Source: Spodoptera frugiperda (lineage: Eukaryota; Arthropoda; Insecta; Lepidoptera; Noctuidae). From it: a stretch of DNA of 64,000 bases. Position numbers and translations under genes: made by a program. The stretch is from assembly GCF_023101765.2 (NCBI RefSeq), contig NC_064226.1, positions 4,332,001-4,396,000 on the forward strand. Reading direction: 5' to 3'. Shown piece by piece: positions 21,854-33,296 of the stretch (the first letter of the stretch is position 1; the number at the start of each line of letters is the position of its first letter). The notes under the pieces were generated by a model. That model was not told where the DNA came from. It did not search any database and saw only the letters and a list, made by a program, of their open reading frames with translations.

Positions 21854-23797
21854 CTAGTTAGTGATAGTGAATTCCTTCTTCTTTCCATTATCGTTCTGGT
21901 AGATAGAGGTGACAACCTTCCCATTCTCTAAGGTCGATGTCATGCTAGCCGCGTGGTAGTTCTCGTTGGACCCTGGTTCTCTGTTCAGCATACTGTCTCG
22001 CTGGGCTGCCACGAAGGCCTGGAAATTCTGTGACAAATTAAATTGATGCTTAATTGTTGTTGTATAAAGTTGAAAGTTCTGTGTATTAGGCAAGTGTGTG
22101 ATAAAATGTGTGATTTTTTTATTTTTTATATGGAAACATTTTAAATATTACCTTTACTTTTTTCTAGTAAATACAAATGATTATGGAAGGATTATGGTCA
22201 GTAGTGGACGTCTTATGGGTGATATGGTGATGATGATGAACTCGGTCCTGTGCTTTGGTCAGCATTCAAACTAAGCCTACTGTTGTCGCAGTAATTAATT
22301 AGTGCAGTAAAATCTTTGAGACAATTTAATACTTACAGGGCCTAAGGGCCAGTTGAAAAATCCAGCAGGAAGCCTGAAATGAGGAACAAATTGAAGTTAG
22401 ATATTTCGATTAAAATATATTTGGTGCGGGTCGTTGGTCGAATGGTCATACAGTTTTTCAACATGTACTAGCGACTCAGGAAAAAATACTAGACGTTTAT
22501 ACGTGTTTATTAAAAAAAGAAAAACAATCTGACAGTAGGACATATTAGTGTGAGACTAAGTTAAAGAAAATAAGCGCTTTATTTTTGGAAGTAAAGTTAT
22601 AAATTATTTTTACGCCAGTAATCTTCTCTTTTAGAATCATCCAAATTTTTCTTGAATTATTAGGTAATTATTTATTATATTTAGTTCAATTCTATAAAAA
22701 GTCCACTTACCCTGGAGCCCAATTATTTGTTGTATTATGTAGCTGAATTCTATAATAGAAGAAAAATCTTACCCTGAGATTATAACAATTAAATCAAGTC
22801 TGTAAATCCTTTATGAGATAGGCAGAGAATCAAATATAATGAATTATCTGTTATCCTTCATCAGATAGGCACATAATCAATAAAAATTTGAACTCAGCTG
22901 GAAATTCTAATCAAAAACAAATAACACCTTTTTATTTTTCTAGAAAACCATTTCTAATGTGAATATTTTCATTATACATTGAACTATTTGTTCAAGTGTC
23001 AATGTGACTAGAACGTGATTAGACAAAGAACTAAACGAAGTACGTATAATTACAAAAATATTGCGTCATTATTGTGGGCTGCGTGGTTGCAAAAATGGTT
23101 GTTGAACTCGTGGTTTTGGGTTCAGTAATAGAGTCTTAAAGTGAGTGAGAGCTTTTCGGTTTCTTGATGAAGCACTGAATCTACTTAATTATATTTTGAA
23201 GTTAGTATATTTTGCCAACGTTATGTATCTTATATATAATTCAATTAATGTTCCTAGACTAGTACCAAATTCCGGTGCTGCGGACAACGTTAAAGGTTAC
23301 CGGGGCTCCAGCTCAAAGCAGGAGAAGGAACGGGGTGGTTTTTAGTCAGTAAGAGTCTGACACTCCCTCCCGCCTCACCTAAGGTGGGACAAGCCATTGG
23401 ATCATTTTCCCCCTCGAAAAAAAAAAAAATAAAACTAGTTCCAAATAACAAAACTGTCATAGTTTCAGACTACTACCAAATCCATCAATCATTTAATAAA
23501 AAAAACAAACGAGAACATCACCAGAAATCACCAAAAATAATATAAATACGATACGACCTTCAAACCTTTAAGAAAAGAGCGTATTCCTTTTTAAAAGAAA
23601 AGAGCCTATTCCGTAAAACGCACCTGTGATTCCTCTGGTGTTGCGGGTGAATGAGCGGTGCTGATCGCTTACCATCAGGTGGCCCGTTTGCTCTTATTTC
23701 ATAAAAAACAAACAAAAAAATATACAATTAACATAAAATACGTACCACTAACGCACATAAGCGTAACGAGAGCAACAAACAAAATAATTTTCGACAT
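21854..23797 (-). CDS. Gene B: single-domain seroin-like secreted protein
   Basis: Exons on the minus strand: 23797-23746 (17-residue signal peptide MSKII... ending CVS, phase 1 before GTACGT), 22742-22711, 22373-22337 and terminal 22027-21854. The mature start is Asn/Trp/Pro/Gly-rich (NNWAPG, then LPAGFFNWPLGP). The last exon has the seroin-type C-terminal domain: EPGSNENYHAASMTSTLENG, then YQNDNGKKKEFTITN and the stop. The last three exons join in frame. The junction from the signal exon (phase 1) to exon 2 (frame needs phase 0) does not close. Either a microexon is missing, the donor GTTAGT one codon earlier is used, or exon 2 holds one extra base. A TATA box and a poly-A signal bracket the model. 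About 110 residues, the usual size for seroins. Confidence 0.7.
23272..23435 (+). mobile_element. SINE-1 copy in gene B first intron
   Basis: GGTTACCGGGGCTCCAGCTC, GAACGGGGTGGTTTTTAGTC, then CCCCCTCG and a long poly-A. Opposite in orientation to gene B. Confidence 0.9.
23625..23715 (+). mobile_element. Repeat family S3, 3' fragment
   Basis: GATTCCTCTGGTGTTGCGGG, GATCGCTTACCATCAGGTGG, CCCGTTTGCTC, then an A-rich tail. Confidence 0.8.
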
Positions 23798-23885
23798 TGT
23801 TCTGAATTTCCTTTGAATTTCAAGACGAACAACTGTTGACACTGTTTCTTACAATATTATGAAAACACATGTAAAATTCAGGACG

Positions 23886-23894
23886 TATTTATAC
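23886..23894 (-). promoter_or_regulatory. TATA box of gene B
   Basis: GGTATAAATACG on the minus strand, about 90 bp upstream of the gene B ATG. It predicts a start site near 23858. Gene G on the other strand has an almost identical CTATAAATACC box. Confidence 0.7.
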
Positions 23895-24279
23895 CCTGAA
23901 GTGACAACCTTGAAGCGGTCAACAATTCTGGCTAAAATGGGGAGAAACGGGTCATGTGCGTTCTTTTTCATGTAAAATATAAAAAAATATCCGTCAAATA
24001 AATAATTACGTACTTATTACTTTCTAGCTTCTACCAGCGGCTTTACCGGCGTTCACGTGGGATAAAAAGTTATCCTATCACCTAATTCAGCTCATACTCT
24101 GTCTGTATATCAAGGGACAGAAACAAAATCTTTGACGGAACCCACACTTTTTTTAGTCAGAAATAAAATAATTGATGTTTTGATGATTCAAATTAAACAG
24201 AAAATTCTTTTTTAAAACCTTATTAGCAAAAATATAATTTTGAAAAAAAAATCGGTACGGAACTCATTTATTCCGACCC

Positions 24280-24432
24280 GTATCGGCGGACTGCTTAGGT
24301 GGTTACTGGGGTTCCAGCTCAGAAAGCAGGAGTAATAACATGGTGGTTTTTAGTCCGTAGTAGTCTGACACTCCCTTGCCTTGCCCAAGGCTGGAGAAGA
24401 AATTGGATGGTTTACCCATCTCAAAAAAACTC
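24280..24432 (+). mobile_element. SINE-1 copy
   Basis: GGTTACTGGGGTTCCAGCTC, GTGGTTTTTAGTCCGTAGTA, then CCATCTCAAAAAAA. Confidence 0.85.
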
Positions 24433-24794
24433 ATTTATTGTTTGTGGCTTAAAAAAAAATGTTTACTTATCTGTATCAAAAGTGCCCATCTTACTCTTCT
24501 ATACAAAACAAATATTGTAAGATTTTGGTTAATGGTCATCAGTTGAAAATAGATCTTTGTAACGAACTTCAATTATAACATGTATAACTCAATGAATGGT
24601 GTATACTTATGAACATAATGATGAATGATTTTCGTTTTGTTTTCTTAGAATTTGAAACATTTGTGCTGCGTCGTATTATTTCATGGAAACTTTAGGCTGT
24701 TCTTAGGACAACATTACTACTTACTTGTTAAAGGTATTTACACCATTATTTTAGTTTTAAATACTTCAATGATGGTTGTTTAGTAGAGTTTTTA

Positions 24795-24960
24795 CTGCAC
24801 GGTTGGAGTGGTGGCTGGGTAACTGACTGCGGGTTTGAATTCTGCATGGAGCAACTCTTTGTGTGATCCATAAATTATTGTTTCCGATCTGGGTGTCTTA
24901 TGTATGTGAACTTGTATATTTGTAAATGCACCCTCGATAAAGGAGAATTTTTTTTACAGT
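24795..24960 (+). mobile_element. SINE-2, long but diverged
   Basis: CTGCACGGTTGGAGTGGTGG head, degenerate box B GGGTTTGAATTC, then AGCAACTCTTTGTGTGATCC and GGTGTCTTATGTATGTGAAC. Ends in a T-run. Confidence 0.85.
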
Positions 24961-25284
24961 ATAAAGTTTGAGTAATCACGTGGTGGAAATAAAATATGAA
25001 GTCATAATTACGAACCCTGTCGGGCACAAAAAACTATAAACTATAAAGCGCGTGCTAAAGCTAATCTAAAGAGGCTACATATCATGACAGAGACCTAGCA
25101 GCGAGCCTTTTCAGAAATCGAAGCAAACAGAACCTTATTGAATACTGATAGTCATACTTTATGCCGGTCAAATCAGTATTTTTACGTTTTGCTGTTGTAA
25201 AATGATAAGGCGCTATATAGTCATTTTTACAACATGTTGTATTTTACATTATTAAATTGAAATAACATAATATATAAGCGTTTA

Positions 25285-26036
25285 TCTTACTAATATTATA
25301 AATGCGAAAGTTTGTGTAGAACAACATTACTTACTCAACTCTTTTTTTTGAGGAACATGGTGTTTGGAATATATTTGAATAGCAAACTCAGCGAACTCGG
25401 TTTCGCCACCAATGTTTTCCCTGATTTCCTGCTTTTCTCTTGAGTTTTCGTTACTATAAACCTCACGGAGCCGGAGACCTTTGCAACGAATGCAAAACCA
25501 TGCAAATCGGTTCGCGCAGTCTGGAGCGTCAGGAAGGAAAACCCGACTTATCTTTATATATATAATTCTTCTGTACGTGTGTATGTCACTGAACTCCTCT
25601 AACGGCGCGTTCCAATAAACTACCGATCGGTAAATTTGCTTACGAGCCGTAGAATTTTGACATAAGCTCCATACAAAATGTGTCAAAATTCTACGGCTAC
25701 CGATCGGTAGTTTATTGGAACGTTAAACGACTGGACCGACATTGATGAATTTTTTTGTGTGTGTTCAAGGGGATCTGAGAATGGTTTAGATTCACAAATT
25801 TGTCCGCTGGGCAATGTTTTTTTAATTAATTTTTAATTTATAAGTAGTTGTTGATTTTGGAATGTTTTACATCGGATCCGACGGACGGCGCTACCATCGC
25901 AGTGTCAAATATTATGACGTCATAACATTTGAATAATAATTTTCATCAAAAGGGTCCAGAATGTTTTAGCTTATTAAAAAAGTTTAAAATTTTCAAATTA
26001 ACGTGTAGACAGGACAACGTCTGTCGGGTCCGCTAG
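25285..26036 (+). mobile_element. Non-autonomous Helitron (about 750 bp), with nested repeats
   Basis: Starts TCTTACTAATATTATAAATG after an A and ends GTCGGGTCCGCTAG before a T, as Helitrons insert between A and T. A short 3' hairpin (GACAG...CTGTC) lies about 12 nt before CTAG. There is no Rep/helicase coding. It contains a second, minus-oriented Helitron-like fragment (about 25387-25568) and a foldback MITE (25609-25723). The 119-codon open frame across it is repeat-derived. Confidence 0.8.
25609..25723. mobile_element. Foldback MITE nested in Helitron
   Basis: Outer arms GTTCCAATAAACTACCGATC and their inverse GATCGGTAGTTTATTGGAAC, and inner arms GCCGTAGAATTTTGACA and TGTCAAAATTCTACGGC. 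The left arm carries an extra AAATTTGCTTACGA. Confidence 0.85.
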
Positions 26037-26548
26037 TTTTTATATAATAAATGATGACATGGCATTCGTAACATAACTGGCATTTTGGTATTATATTAAG
26101 TCATACTGACTAACCCTTCCGAAAAATTAAAGGCATGATTGTATTTTACGTTTTGTAATAAACCACACAAGAACGTTTCCAAATATTTATTTCTATAATA
26201 AGTAAAATTTATAATTCTAAACGGAATAAATCGATATACAAAACTGAAAAATTATTATTCTATAAAATAAGTTTAAGGATTAAACAAACAATTATTAATT
26301 ATGAATTATTAATAACATGCTTATCTAAATGTAATTTTACTAAAATCATAACATCTTGCTGCTTTTAATATAAAATTACTATAAATTGAAAAAGAAAACT
26401 ATTTAAATAAAAACTTGTTTCAAGACACTATCGCTTTAAAAATTTTGTAAAGATATTACAAAACATGTTTTTTTTACAGTACACAATTACTCAAAAAACA
26501 ACTTAAATCTTGAAAAAATTAAGCTGAATTAACAACGAAACATAAGAC

Positions 26549-26672
26549 TAACTGCCGCACTCAGAAACATTTATTGATTACTTAAACTATTCCTTAGTAC
26601 ATTTTGTATAGAAAACAATTACTAAGGACTGGGTTAAGTAGCCATTAAATGACTCCGCGTACGGCGGTGAGC
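26549..26672. mobile_element. Palindromic MITE family P, copy 3
   Basis: TAACTGCCGCACTCAGAAAC is inverted near the right end as ATGACTCCGCGTACGGCGG. It lies downstream of gene C. Confidence 0.85.
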
Positions 26673-26728
26673 ACAATATTTTAGATATTATAAGTTTTTA
26701 AACTGACATGGTCACTAACACTAGAATT

Positions 26729-26869
26729 AGAACTTAAAACGGGATATTTACCATGTTTTTCAATTTTAATGAGTTTCCGATATTTCGGCACTGTTGCAAG
26801 CGCCATGATCACGGATAAATATCGAAAACTCATTTTTGAAAAACATGGTAAATATCCCGTTGTAACTTC
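26729..26869. mobile_element. Foldback MITE family T at the gene C stop
   Basis: AAACGGGATATTTACCATGT in the left arm and ACATGGTAAATATCCCGTT in the right, with inner arms around ATGAGTTT and AAACTCAT. The right edge is about 18 bp from the stop codon of gene C, so the element probably forms its 3' UTR. A one-arm copy is at 56551-56640. Confidence 0.85.
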
Positions 26870-26887
26870 CAATTTTTTTTTCTTGTT

Positions 26888-29800
26888 TTAAAAAGTATAA
26901 CTTTCTTCTTTTATTTCTCCGTTGTTATTCTGTATTGTGGCTATGTGGCCTCCTTGTGATACCTGGCCATTTATATTGGACGAGTATCTGTTGCTGGTGA
27001 TGGCGTGAGCTTGGAAGGTCTCCCCGGGTCCCGGCTGATGGGTCTTGATCGAATCAAAGTCAATCGGCTTCACGTTGGGATAATTATGGTACTCGTCGTA
27101 ATTTTTGAATTTGTCAAAACTGTCGTACATGCTCTTGAACTTAAATGGTGGAATTGGCTTAAACTGTGGAGGAAAATAAATAATGTTAAAATGTGAGTTA
27201 GGGGAGACCGGGGTTAGTGTCACTTTTGTGGCCATCGCATGTGACAAACAACCCCGATCTCCCCTACAGAAAATAAAATTTTGAAGAGTGAAACAAAGAA
27301 TAGAGATTGATATAAAAAAATGTGTCAAGAGTATGCCAAGAGTTGTGTGAATGGATTGTTGGTGCGTTTAACTTTTAGATCAAATAATATGGCACAGATT
27401 AACACACATAAGCGACCAAGGTCCCAAAGGACCAAAAATTCTTGTATTTGCCTTTCTTGTGGCTTTCTTAAATTTTCGCATAATATAGCAGTAAAATGTG
27501 AATTTGAAGTCGGTATAAAGTGCGAATCAAGCAAGTGAATTGTTCAAATTACGCAGATAATTAAACAGACAAAGTTTTTAATTTCAACCAGAAAAATGGT
27601 GCTGTTGCAAATAAAACCACGTGCAGTAGTAGGTAGTCGTTTTTAAAAACCGAAGAGTAAGTTATTATTGTGAAGAAAACAACCATACGATTTGGAATTT
27701 ATTAGGCGGAAAATACTCGTAATTTGTACTTTTGTTTTACCTACAAACGCCTAGTGCGGGATTCTGCAAAATTAAGAAAATAATACTAATAGTACCCAGA
27801 GACATATGATTCAATCAAAAATCAAAATTGTATTTTCAATATAGTTGTAATATGTGATTTTTGTCCGGGAGGACAAGGCAACTAAATTATCGAAAATTCT
27901 ACCTTATACACGGAGAAATTATACTTCTGAAAAAAGACAATTTATAATTTCATTTATTTTACACGTACATGTACAGTAAGAGAGTGAGATGTGTATATAG
28001 AGAATGAAAGAGAAAAGAGAGAAAATAAAAATTCGTCTTTGTTATAAAATTAAAAACTATGTATTAATATGTTTTCAGTATTCACCTGCTGATGTAGTGT
28101 TATTGTTATCGGCCTGTGTTTAACAAATTGTATAATTAGTGTCGTATGTAAAATATTGTATGTAATGTAATATTGTAATATTTTACATGGTCCCTGCTAA
28201 CTAATGCTTACCGCTGCTTTATCGCTGTAACAAAATAAATGTGTTAAAATGTATGTACAAAAGTTTGTTGTGATTAAAATCATACATTTGATATATGAAG
28301 GCTTTTTCAAAATCTACCTTATGTCTGGTGGGTTGTCTCCAGCTGCAAATTAATATTTTTAATTAAATAACAATTATGATTCCCTATAAATATGAAAAAA
28401 CAAGTAAATTAAAATTTTCGTAGCACAATGCTACGACGCTACGAGAGTCGTAGCACTTTGCGTAGCGTATCGGGACGTCTGTTTCTAGTTAGTTTCGTAG
28501 TCCTTGATAATTGTTGGTTCTAGTTGTTTTTTTTTTATTTCATCTGAATAACACTGAGAAACTAAGGATTATTAAGTTAAATGAAACTTACTGGTATGCA
28601 CCGTAACTTTCCCGTCGTCGTTGATCAGAATAGTAGACCCTCCCTTTTTGACCAAAGTACCATCGTCTTTCATTTTCGACTCTGTCTGTGTGCTCACTAC
28701 CACACCAGAGTAAGAGCCGCCCTTGTTAGGCATTGTTTTGATCATGTCTTGTATAGATTGGAATGTTGGTATAGTTGGGAAAGGATATAGGAACGTTGGT
28801 GCTGGGATCGTGGGGAACTTTGGAATCCCAGGTGTGGGCATTGATATTGGACCAAAGCGTAATGAAGTCAGCTGGAAATAATTACAAAGACGAAGATTTT
28901 ATGTATATTTTGTAAGTAAATAGTATGATTCCGCTGTTTATAGTTAGGTTAAAATTGCAATTATTGTGCCAAATGCAAATATTGTAGTCAGGTTGATGGA
29001 GCTCCGCTGAGTTGGGCTTTCTATCTACGGGATTTAAATGCGAATTATTTACCCTCGTTCAAAAGAGCTTAATGTTCACAGCCTTTTAAATCGATCTGGT
29101 TATCATTTTGCCGGATAATTTTCTGCATTAATTTTCATAACTGCGAGTCTTTTACTGCCTACGCCACGCACGCGGTACGTAAATGTTGGGATTATACTAT
29201 TGTGCCATTTGTGTGTATATTTGTAGAGTAGTGCATGTTATGTTTTTATCATTCCTAACCCAAATTAATGTTTCTTAAATCTTACCATTGGTGATTGGTA
29301 TCTGAAACAATCATAAGAAAATTAATGCGTTTAAGGAGCATGTACAAGGTGTAACTGAATTTAATTCAAAACCATCGGAATCCTTAATTCTTTAGACAAA
29401 AAATTTATTCGAATAAAACATTAGAACGGACTTTGAATTTGTTCATTTACACCTTGTAATTTTTTCGAATAACTTTTTTTCACTTGATGGTAAATAATCG
29501 CCGGTATCCATGTACACTCTGAAATACCAAACGCGTTCATCTGAGATGATTGGGAAGGGGTAATTGGGCCTCCGGTAACCTCACTCACACAACCCAAGCG
29601 TTGTTTCACGTCGGTTTTCTGTGAGGTCTTTATATCACTCCGGTGGAGCCGCCTATTCGTGCCGAAGCATGGCTCTTCGACACTTAAAACTTCTACGCTT
29701 GGTCTTTACTGTCTATAGACTTGAAGGGACCACCATTCGTTGTACATAGAAGGCTGAAGGCAACTCTGTAGTCAAGGTCACTACTCACCCAGTAAACGGA

Positions 29801-30629
29801 CTGTCTCCTGTGGGCCATCCTGGAAAGCCAGCTAAAAAGAAGTGGCCATAATTAAATCCTGTTCCGGTGGAAATAAAGTTCAATATTAATATTTCATAGT
29901 TAAACATTACTTATGAACTAAAATTACAGGATTATAAAGATTAGTCTTTTTTTTGTGTTTTAAATCAGATATCACTGTGTTTAAAACTATATATTTTACA
30001 AACAATATATTTTAATTATTTATCAAAATAAAGGTTTTGGTTTCTATACAGTTCTAGGTCTTAGTTTTATACACCATCTTTGTTTTCTACTGATTTACGT
30101 TTTATATTTATTCAACTGCGCATTGTGCGCTTACGCGACACATATAGAAAATTATAGACTAAGTTTAACAAACATGGGTTATATGTATGTATTAAGAAAT
30201 ATTTTGCATAGAAAGTTTTATAAATATGTGAACAAATAGCAATTCGCAAACAGAGAAATTTGCTATTATCAAAAGTATTGCTATTAACAACAAATCCAAT
30301 GTTTGTTTCGAACAAGATTTACATAGGACTAATGTTGCATTGGTTCAATCTGAATGAACCCTTAGCGAGCCAAGTAGCTCAGTAACATACGTGGTGCTTT
30401 GATTTTCACAAATAATACAATAGCGCTGACGTCATTCATTTTTCCAAACCTCAATCAGTTTTTACATCACATTTAGAAAAAAATTCAATAATCATAATAA
30501 AATTTAAGTTTTCAAAGATTTTTTTTAAATTGCAACTATAGCGCCTAATAAAAAATAAAATTAATTCACAAACTTACCACTAGTCATGACGACCAAGAAT
30601 ATGGTCAACACGAACGTTGAAAATCCCAT
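26888..30629 (-). CDS. Gene C: two-domain seroin-like protein, complete 7-exon model
   Basis: Exons: 30629-30578 (signal peptide MGFSTFVLTIFLVVMTS), 29831-29789, 29301-29286 (16 nt), 28871-28592, 28342-28318 (25 nt), 28224-28212 (13 nt) and terminal 27163-26888. They sum to 705 nt, an open frame of 234 residues with every junction phase consistent. Layout: signal 1-17; Gly/Pro/Trp-rich start; Pro/Phe-rich stretch (PGIPKFPTIPAP); first seroin domain with GGSYSGVVVS, a DDG motif and GGSTILINDDGKV; second Pro/Lys segment (FKPIPPFKFK); second domain QPGPGETFQAHA, N-I-NG, GGHIATIQNNNGEIKE, ending SYTF. Proline-rich leader plus GPG[EQ]-S/T-F and the NNxGxxKE core is the seroin pattern, seen here twice. 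Function by family: silk-borne antimicrobial or proteinase-inhibitor protein, secreted. Confidence is high in the model, good in the family. Confidence 0.85.
29540..29695 (-). mobile_element. Repeat family S3 in gene C intron
   Basis: Minus-strand copy with GGTAATTGGGCCTCCGGTAA, GTTTCACGTCGGTTTTCTGT and CCGAAGCATGGCTC. Confidence 0.85.
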
Positions 30630-30934
30630 TGTACAGCAAACAGACAATAATATTTTAAACCCGTAGTTAATATTATCACAACAATATCTTTAACCAAGTA
30701 ATAGAGAATAACTAAACTCCTTGCAGTGTGCTATGTGAGTCCTTTGTTATTTGTTATTCGTAGAGCAAGCTGTGTAAACAATGTTGGTTCGTTATAGTCT
30801 TGGTGCTTAGTGGCTGAAACATGTAAAAACCTGAATCTATACAATAGTGTTATAAACGAAAATGTTTAGATGGATATTTGTTAGTTTATGATATCAGAAC
30901 TGCTGGATGGATTTGGATGAAATTGGGATAAAGG

Positions 30935-30992
30935 TAGGCGGTTCCACCACCCACGATACAGGAGAAAATACTAGTGTACGGCAAAGCTAATT
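30935..30992 (+). mobile_element. SINE-2 fragment
   Basis: ACCACCCACGATACAGGAGA, then AAATACTAGTGTACGGCAA: the 3' end of SINE-2, diverged. It lies just upstream of gene C. Confidence 0.5.
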
Positions 30993-30999
30993 AAAAGTA

Positions 31000-32045
31000 T
31001 TTTTTATATGAGTGCAATTATATATATAACAAAAAATGGGTTTCTGTATGTATGTTTTGGTTTCAGTAAGCACTTAACCCGATTTTACTTTTTACAACGT
31101 TTTTTTTTAAATAACTTTGGTGACCTCTATGGCGTTTAACGTGTCAAAAATTAGCCAGGTCTAATGGTCTAACTTTACATTTTCAAGTTATTTTTTAAGT
31201 TACAAGTAAAAATGGCCTATGTAACATGTCATGTGTGACGAAACGTTCCCTACTATTGTAAACCGAATTATAATTGGTTTTTGTACATGCTTGAAAATGC
31301 TGCTGATAAATAATTGCTGATTTGATACGGTACAGACGTAGGAACTTGGAATTTTTAAATTAAGAATAACCGTATTAGATTAAGTAACAGTATTCACTCT
31401 GTTGGTAAACTAAATTCCAGGCTTCTATTTTTTTACATGATTTGTATGAGTTGGCTGAGCGACTTTCACCACGCTGGTTATCGCCCATGTTGCTCATGGC
31501 TATGGGCCCCTGGTGCGGGTTGTAACTAGTCGAGAATGCAGGATAACATTTTTCGACTCGTTACATGCTCGGAACAAGATTGGTTTAATAAAGTTGAAAT
31601 TAAGAAAATACTGACCTATTTTCTAATACAGCTAAGTAACTTCTTAAATAATATGTATTGAGGCGTACCATTGCCTTATAGACACACTAGTAGAATACTT
31701 AACGAATCCACTGGCAAAACAACTTTCCCTAATTGACAAAAACATTACAAAAAACACAATTTACCTTTGCAGTTTACACTAATCCTTGCACAATTTTAAC
31801 TAAATACTAAACAGTTGTATGCATAAATTATCCTTTTTCGAAATCCAAAGAGATACAACCATTGATCCTTTTCTATGTACTAATTAATATCGTTACTGAA
31901 CAAATACGTCTATGTATGTCTTAAAGTTTGTGTTCTGTGTACCACAAGACATTTGAAAGTAATGATTAGACCCGGACTAGGTATACTAAGATAGGTTTAC
32001 AGCTACAACGTGACCAATAAAACATTACATTTGTCATGAATCTAC
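31000..32045. other. Intergenic sequence between C and D
   Basis: AT-rich, no supported exon. Near 31460-31540 is a repeat with GCCCATGTTGCTCATGGCTA and AACTAGTCGAG. A weaker relative lies at 47450-47505. Confidence 0.45.
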
Positions 32046-32049
32046 AACA

Positions 32050-32248
32050 ATGTTTTATTTACTCATTACTAAATTAATTATTATGTTATCGGCTTACGCA
32101 CGTGACTTTTTGACGAGGAACTCGACTAGTTTCAAGTCATTAATATAAGCCTCTAACATGACTTGAAACTAGTCGAGATCCTCGTCAAACAGTTACGTGA
32201 GTTAGCCGATAACATAATAATTAATTAAGTAATGAGTAAATAAAACAT
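32050..32248. mobile_element. Long foldback element with 91-bp arms
   Basis: Arms 32050-32140 and 32158-32248 are reverse complements with about six mismatches over 91 bp, separated by a 17-bp loop. Both ends read ATGTTTTATTTACTCATTAC. Almost all of the element is hairpin, as in snap-back MITEs. Confidence 0.9.
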
Positions 32249-32482
32249 GGTCTCACGAAAGTTGTAATAAAATTACTCATTACTTATTAATCGTTTCTTT
32301 ACTTACCTTCTGTAGCAACCGAGACGGGCGTAAACTTCACAATCTCATTGAAATATGAGTATTAAAAAACCAAGTTATTTCTCCCAAGTCGGTAATACAA
32401 ACATGGTATTTAATGAACACATTAAATCTAACTTGTACGTACATTAACCGTACAGTTTTTCATGGAAAACAGAACTGATAAG

Positions 32483-32658
32483 TCATATTATAATGTTTCC
32501 GTTCATGTAGCTATTTGTGTGGGGAAATTCTGTGATTTTCTTTGGTTTATTTTTTTGTATAAATGTTCTCTGTAATGTGGTTGTAATATTTTCGTTTCGT
32601 TGTTCTGTTAGGGTTGAATTTATTTGCTTTTGTACATGATATGCGTAATGCTGGCCAT
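32483..32658 (-). pseudogene. D: decayed seroin-domain exon
   Basis: An open stretch reads ...SLTF, then GQHYAYHVQKQINSTLTE and KKITEFPHTNSY to a stop at 32483. It aligns to gene A exon 3476-3282 (SLTF..., YGEAQYAYHTATNINGQKTE, then KVKEFDF), but the GG-H and NNDG cores are eroded. In gene A an acceptor AG lies just before SLTF; in D that site reads ATC, so the acceptor is lost. A possible internal acceptor, CTCCACAG, gives the coordinates shown (phase 1). No signal exon was found upstream. Best read as a relic copy, though a working diverged exon cannot be excluded. Confidence 0.5.
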
Positions 32659-33296
32659 CTGTGGAGTTTGACAAAACATCAAATGTTAAAGAGATGGATG
32701 TTTGTTACTCAATCAACCCAGAAATAATAAATGGATTTAGATGACATTTTCACAGAGGTCAATTATACATTTACTCAACAAAAGAATGAAATGCTATCGT
32801 AATTTATCAGAATTATTTATAGCTAAACCGAAGAGTGTTGTCATCAAGAATGTCTTGTCTTACGTAAAGCAGACGCAACTTGCTTTACCGTAATTTGGCA
32901 CAAAATGTATGCACATATCCGCATTGACCACGTAGGCTGCTGCCCACATCTGTGACGTCACTCGATGCATCCTTGCTTAAACGCTTTCCATGTTGCAACA
33001 TGGTGTTATATCACAATGACGTCACGACATAGCAATGTGTATCACTGCAAGATTAGCTGTTGAGACTTTTGATTAAAACGAAACAGGCTACACGTTTAAA
33101 ACTTATTTGTATTTCTAATGGGACGATAGATCTATTATTCCATGCAGGACTGTACATGACCTGCCTATACTAAATAGGTGTTCTTCTATAATTTTGATAG
33201 AACTGATAGAGTACGCTATTGAAATTCACACAGCAGAATTCAAAGTTAAAATGTTGACATTTTAAACAGTGAAATATGAAATAAGTATCTTTTCTT

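Noticed and set aside
25327..25686. 119-codon minus-strand open frame
   Set aside because: Entirely inside Helitron and MITE sequence.
32300..32345. Possible signal-peptide exon on the minus strand before GTAAGT (FTPVSVATE reading)
   Set aside because: The only ATG nearby leads to a stop after three codons, and the open reading is not hydrophobic enough for a signal peptide.
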